Shown here: positions 60,905-64,000 of the stretch, in pieces
Layout: the number at the start of each line of letters is the position of its first letter
Numbering within the stretch: the stretch's first letter is position 1
Assembly: GCA_003388555.1 (NCBI GenBank)
Contig: QQVD01000023.1
Location: forward strand, 62,001-126,000
Direction: 5' to 3'
From: Acidobacteriota bacterium
GTDB lineage: Bacteria; Acidobacteriota; Thermoanaerobaculia; Multivoradales; Multivoraceae
DNA length: 64,000 nt
Notes under the pieces: generated by a model
Seen by the model: the letters and a program-made list of their open reading frames with translations, nothing else
Told to the model about the DNA's origin: nothing
Database searches by the model: none
Made by a program: the position numbers and the translations under genes

Positions 60905-62034
60905 GGCTTTGGGGCTCTGGAGTCGTCGGTGTTGCCTGGAGTGCTCGAACTGCCGGAGCCGGAACCGGGGCCCGATCCCGATCCGGAGCCGGAGTCGTCG
61001 GAGCTGCCGCGGTTGGCCGAGTCGCTCCCGCGTCCCGTCGACGCCGACGCGCTCTCGCCCTGCGCGGCGCCCGCGTTCGCCGTTGCGGCGACGCCCTCGG
61101 CCGTTCCTCCTCCCGCGCCCGCGTCGCCACTGCTTTCGCCAGCGATCAGCGCCTCACCCGCCTCACCGAGGTAGGCGCGGATCACCGCCGGGTCGCGGCG
61201 GATCTGCTCCGGAGTGCCGGTGCCGAGGTTGCGGCCGAAGTCGAGCACCGCGATCTGGTCGGAGAGATCCATCACCACGCCCATGTCGTGCTCGATCAGC
61301 ACCACGGTGGTGCCGCGCTCCTGGTTGATGTCGAGCACGAAGCGCGCGATGTCCTCCTTCTCCTCGACGTTCATGCCGGCCATCGGCTCGTCGAGCAGCA
61401 GCAGCTCGGGCTCGAGGGCCAGGGCGCGGGCGAGCTCGACGCGCTTCTGCAGCCCGTAGGCGAGGGTGCCGACGGTGCGCTCGCGCAGCGCCTGGATCTC
61501 GAGGAAGTCGATCACCTCTTCCACCACCCGGCGGTGGCGGATCTCCTCGCGCCGCTGCGCGCCCCAGTAGATCCCGCAGCGCACCACGCCACCCTTTATG
61601 TGCACGTGGCGGCCGAGCATCAGGTTGTCGAGCACCGTCATGTGGCGGAAGAGCTCGATGTTCTGGAACGAGCGCGCCACGCCGAGGCGGGCGATGGCGT
61701 GCGGCGCCAGGCCGCTGAGGCGGCGCGGACCCTCTTCGGTGTGCAGCACCACCTCGCCGCTCTGCGGCCGGTAGAGGCCGCTGATCGAGTTGAGCAGCGA
61801 GGTCTTGCCGGCGCCGTTGGGCCCGATGACGGCGAAGATCTCGCCGCGCCGCACATCGAGCGAGACGTCGTCGAGCGCCTTGACGCCGCCGAAGCGCAGC
61901 TCGAGCGAGCTCACTTCGAGCAGCTTGGGCGCCGCGTCGCGAGCGGTGGGGGCGCTGGGCGCCGTGGCCCCGGCAGGCGCGCCGGGCTCCGCCTTCGGCG
62001 CGGAGCCCGCCGGGGATGCGGCGCCCTTCACCAC
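60901..62034 (-). CDS. livG: ABC transporter ATP-binding protein, LivG family, with low-complexity tails
   Basis: The ATPase domain (about 45-290) has Walker A GPNGAGKTSLLNS, LivG-specific ARLGVARSFQNIELFRHMTV, signature LAYGLQKRVELARALALEPE, Walker B LLLLDEPMAGMN and the switch His in VLIEHDMGVVMDL. The signature reads YGLQKR in place of the usual SGGQQR-like motif, as in other LivG proteins. A C-terminal tail of about 80 residues is Gly/Ser/Ala-rich (SSDDSGSGSGSGPGSGSGSS). The start is uncertain: the open frame goes on to 62652 through Pro/Arg-rich sequence; GTG at 62034 or 62031 is a compromise. Confidence 0.85.
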   Translation of the reverse strand: MVKGAASPAGSAPKAEPGAPAGATAPSAPTARDAAPKLLEVSSLELRFGGVKALDDVSLDVRRGEIFAVIGPNGAGKTSLLNSISGLYRPQSGEVVLHTEEGPRRLSGLAPHAIARLGVARSFQNIELFRHMTVLDNLMLGRHVHIKGGVVRCGIYWGAQRREEIRHRRVVEEVIDFLEIQALRERTVGTLAYGLQKRVELARALALEPELLLLDEPMAGMNVEEKEDIARFVLDINQERGTTVVLIEHDMGVVMDLSDQIAVLDFGRNLGTGTPEQIRRDPAVIRAYLGEAGEALIAGESSGDAGAGGGTAEGVAATANAGAAQGESASASTGRGSDSANRGSSDDSGSGSGSGPGSGSGSSSTPGNTDDSRAPKP

Positions 62035-62437
62035 GGTCGCGGCGCCGGGTGCGGAGGAGCGGCGGGACGGGAGAACGCGCCGGCGTGGCAGACGTCGGCC
62101 GGGCGGGGCTCGCGGTGGAGCTTCGGGAGGAGTGCCTGGAGGAGCCTCGGGTGCAGCTCTGGATGTCGTTCGGTCATCGAAGAAGGGCGCAGCTGCGGGG
62201 CCTTCCACCTCGCGGCGCAGCACCTGGAGCGGCTGCGTCGGGGGCGGCGTCCGCGTCGGCACGGTCTGCCGGCACGGGGACGAGGAGCGGAATAGGAGAG
62301 GCGGTCGCTGCGTGCGAGAGAGGAAGAGGAGACTACCAGCGCCTCGCCGCCGCCGGGCCCTAGGCCCGCAGGCACTCGCTCGGACGAGCGGCACTGCGGC
62401 GGAATGAGGCCGCGATGTCGGGGGGTTGCTCCGGTCG

Positions 62438-63241
62438 ATGACCGTGCCGAGCCGCCTCCGATCCCGACGCGCCGCGGCGCGGTTGGCGCAGCCGTGGCCG
62501 CTGCGGCTACCGGGAGGGCCTGAGGTGCCGCGGCGCGCGCCGCTATCCCTCGCCCTGCTGGCGTTCTCGGCGCTCGTGGCCGCCGCTGCCGGAGAGCAGC
62601 TCGAATCGGGCGGCGCGCTGCCGTCGCCCGAGATCGACGACGACCGCCACACCAGCTACCGCCAGGTCACCTGGGGCGACTTCCTCGACGCCGGCGCCAG
62701 CCGCTCCTCGCGCGGCCGCGGCGGGACGCCGGACGCGGTCGACCCCGAGAGCCCGGAGAGCTGGGTGTCGGCGTGGCTGCTCTCGGCGGTGCACATCGAC
62801 CAGGTCGAGATCGTCGCCGAGCCGTTGGCGCAGGGCGAGCAGGCGGTCGACCGGCGCGACCGCTGGCGCGCCAGGGCCGCCACCTTCCGGGTCTACTCGC
62901 TGATGGACAAGCGCTCCTCGGGGGTGGTGCCGGGCCACGAGGATCTCGAGACGCTCGAGCACGAGCAGGGCCACTTCGACCTCGCCGAGCTCTGCGCCCG
63001 CCGGCTGCGCCACGAGGTCGGCCAGCTCGAGACCTACGGCCGCACCGCCGAGCAGGCGCAGGAGCGGCTCTACGAGGCGCTGACCCGCAAGCACGAGACG
63101 CTCGGCCGCCACTTCCGCCTGCTGCAGCAGCGCTACGACGGCGAGACCGACCACGCCCAGAAGCGACGGGCGCAGAAGCGCTGGCGCAAGTCGATCGACC
63201 GCTGGCTGGCGCAGGAGATCCCGCAGACCTGCAACGGGTGA
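62438..63241 (+). CDS. DUF922-like putative zinc metalloprotease
   Basis: A 267-residue protein. A basic N-terminus (about 1-30) precedes a hydrophobic signal segment (LSLALLAFSALVAAAAG). The mature part has RQVTWGDFLDA near its start and the zinc-type motif H175-E-x-x-H179 in TLEHEQGHFDLAELC, as in DUF922 proteins. The last 80 residues are helical and charged (HETLGRHFRLLQQRYDGETD, QKRWRKSIDRWLAQEIP). ATG 62438 is preferred to the TTG at 62426. It is divergent from the liv operon; no partner is visible. Confidence 0.75.
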   Translation: MTVPSRLRSRRAAARLAQPWPLRLPGGPEVPRRAPLSLALLAFSALVAAAAGEQLESGGALPSPEIDDDRHTSYRQVTWGDFLDAGASRSSRGRGGTPDAVDPESPESWVSAWLLSAVHIDQVEIVAEPLAQGEQAVDRRDRWRARAATFRVYSLMDKRSSGVVPGHEDLETLEHEQGHFDLAELCARRLRHEVGQLETYGRTAEQAQERLYEALTRKHETLGRHFRLLQQRYDGETDHAQKRRAQKRWRKSIDRWLAQEIPQTCNG

Positions 63242-63557
63242 ACGGGTGTGCGGGTGAACGGGTGAGAGCGAGGTGGCGCCGGCCTGGGCCGCGCTGCCGC
63301 ACGCCACTCGAAGCAGGACCGGTCGCGGACCGCGTCGACCGTGGCGGGCCGCGCGAGCCCGGACCCGGCGAGAGATGCTGTTCGTCGTGCGGAGCTCTGC
63401 GCAGGCGTCCGCCCTGGATCCACTGAGCCCCCTGTGAGTCTTGGTCATCCGAAGCCCTTCCAGGCCCCGGGACCGACGACCGCTGCCCGCGGTCAGCGCG
63501 GGCGCGGGGTGGAGGGACCCTTCTTTCGGCAGACTCCCTGTTGGACGGTCGGCGCCC

Positions 63558-63593
63558 TGAGCCCCTGAGCCCCTGAGCCCCTGAGCCCCTGAG
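63558..63593. repeat. 8-bp tandem repeat, 4.5 copies
   Basis: Four copies of TGAGCCCC plus TGAG in the 420-bp gap between the DUF922-like gene and the right-edge gene. The rest of this gap shows no recognisable feature. Confidence 0.85.
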
Positions 63594-63661
63594 CTCTGAG
63601 CGTCCTGGGCCGACTGGACCCGAGGCTGCGGCTGGGGACCGGTCGACACGACCGCGGGCGG

Positions 63662-64000
63662 CTAGCGCCGGCGCGCGGCGGAGGGCGAGCCGGCGTCCGA
63701 GAGCCGCTCGAGGAAGAAGCGGCGCGAGTCGGTGAGCCGGCCCTCGATCTCGTCCTGCGCCCCGACCTCGCCGAGCAGCTCGTGCCAGGCGGCGCTCAGC
63801 ATGCCGGGCTCGATCAGCCACTCGTCGCTCGTCGCCACCAGCTGGGGCGAGGCGTCGAGCAGGCGCACCAGGGCGGCGGCGCGGCGCGGCCCCGGCTGCT
63901 CGAGCCGGGCCACCGCGGCGTAGCGACGCAGATGCCAACCCAGCTCCTGCGCCTCGAGCATGCGCTCGCGGGCGGCCTCGGCATCGCCGCGGCAGGCGGC
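63662..64000 (-). CDS. 3' end of a helical repeat protein, open at the right edge
   Basis: The frame is open from the right edge to a stop at 63662. The 112 visible residues are helical and alanine/leucine-rich (GDAEAARERMLEAQELGWHL, RRAAALVRLLDASPQLVATS, RRFFLERLSDAGSPSAA), like TPR or similar alpha-helical repeat regions. The start lies beyond the window, so length and function cannot be given. The good codon pattern supports a real gene. Confidence 0.6.
   Translation of the reverse strand, partial: AACRGDAEAARERMLEAQELGWHLRRYAAVARLEQPGPRRAAALVRLLDASPQLVATSDEWLIEPGMLSAAWHELLGEVGAQDEIEGRLTDSRRFFLERLSDAGSPSAARRR

Noticed and set aside
58865-62652. Long open frames antisense to, or out of frame with, the acyl-CoA ligase and ATPase genes
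   Set aside because: Their translations are Arg/Ala/Pro-rich without motifs and are mirror images of GC-rich coding sequence; the sense genes have complete motifs.
63558-63593. Origin of replication iterons
   Set aside because: Only 4.5 short copies, no AT-rich stretch and no replication initiator gene nearby.

Overview
The window is a GC-rich bacterial chromosome segment. The gene content suggests an Acidobacteriota-like organism, perhaps a Thermoanaerobaculia relative. The clues are four large Ser/Thr kinases (three with TPR arrays), two ECF sigma factors of the type that accompanies such kinases, many secreted beta-rich proteins, and a recurring C-terminal tail with the core FESG...AWS. 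No marker gene fixes the taxonomy, so this is inference. I recognised no rRNA, tRNA or CRISPR array.

Layout. 1-1840: fragment of a gene running off the left edge, an orphan RHH antitoxin, a PPOX flavoprotein and an AbrB/PIN (VapBC-type) toxin-antitoxin pair with an inverted repeat upstream. 2014-5469 (minus): compact operon of ECF sigma factor, zinc-finger anti-sigma factor, subtilisin-like lipoprotein and YceI-like protein. 5700-8254: a 10-bp tandem repeat, then a cupredoxin/Calx-beta protein coupled to a barrel-like secreted protein. 8362-14104: small membrane protein, diguanylate cyclase, Tat-exported class V aminotransferase, collagen-like protein, amidohydrolase lipoprotein. 14313-34834: signalling and secretion region with four kinases, two kinase-associated sigma factors, an asparagine-synthetase-like protein, a beta-helix protein and an S74-chaperone protein.

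34900-54100 is a mosaic accessory region. It holds four IS200-like RAYT transposase genes (three near-identical), many copies of two short hairpin repeats, and a series of gene fragments that end at or near those repeats. I call the repeats element A (core ACTGGCACC in an AGGTG/CACCT stem) and element B (core CCCGAAATGGTCGGG). The fragments copy the 3' end of a higA antitoxin, the 3' end of a lipoprotein, the 5' end of a secreted protein, RAYT tails, an S74 tail and IS3 ends. Embedded here is a visibly lower-GC locus with a PLA2-like secreted enzyme whose stop codon overlaps a lipoprotein start; a paralogous lipoprotein and a truncated third copy lie nearby. This looks like an effector/immunity arrangement.

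54337-56064 is a two-gene lower-GC module (DUF488-domain protein plus an unrecognised partner) next to IS3 remnants. 56337-62034 (minus) is a branched-chain amino-acid-type ABC transporter operon (ATPase, acyl-CoA ligase, two permeases), with four hairpins between the permease genes. The window ends with a DUF922-like putative metalloprotease and the 3' end of a gene entering from the right edge.
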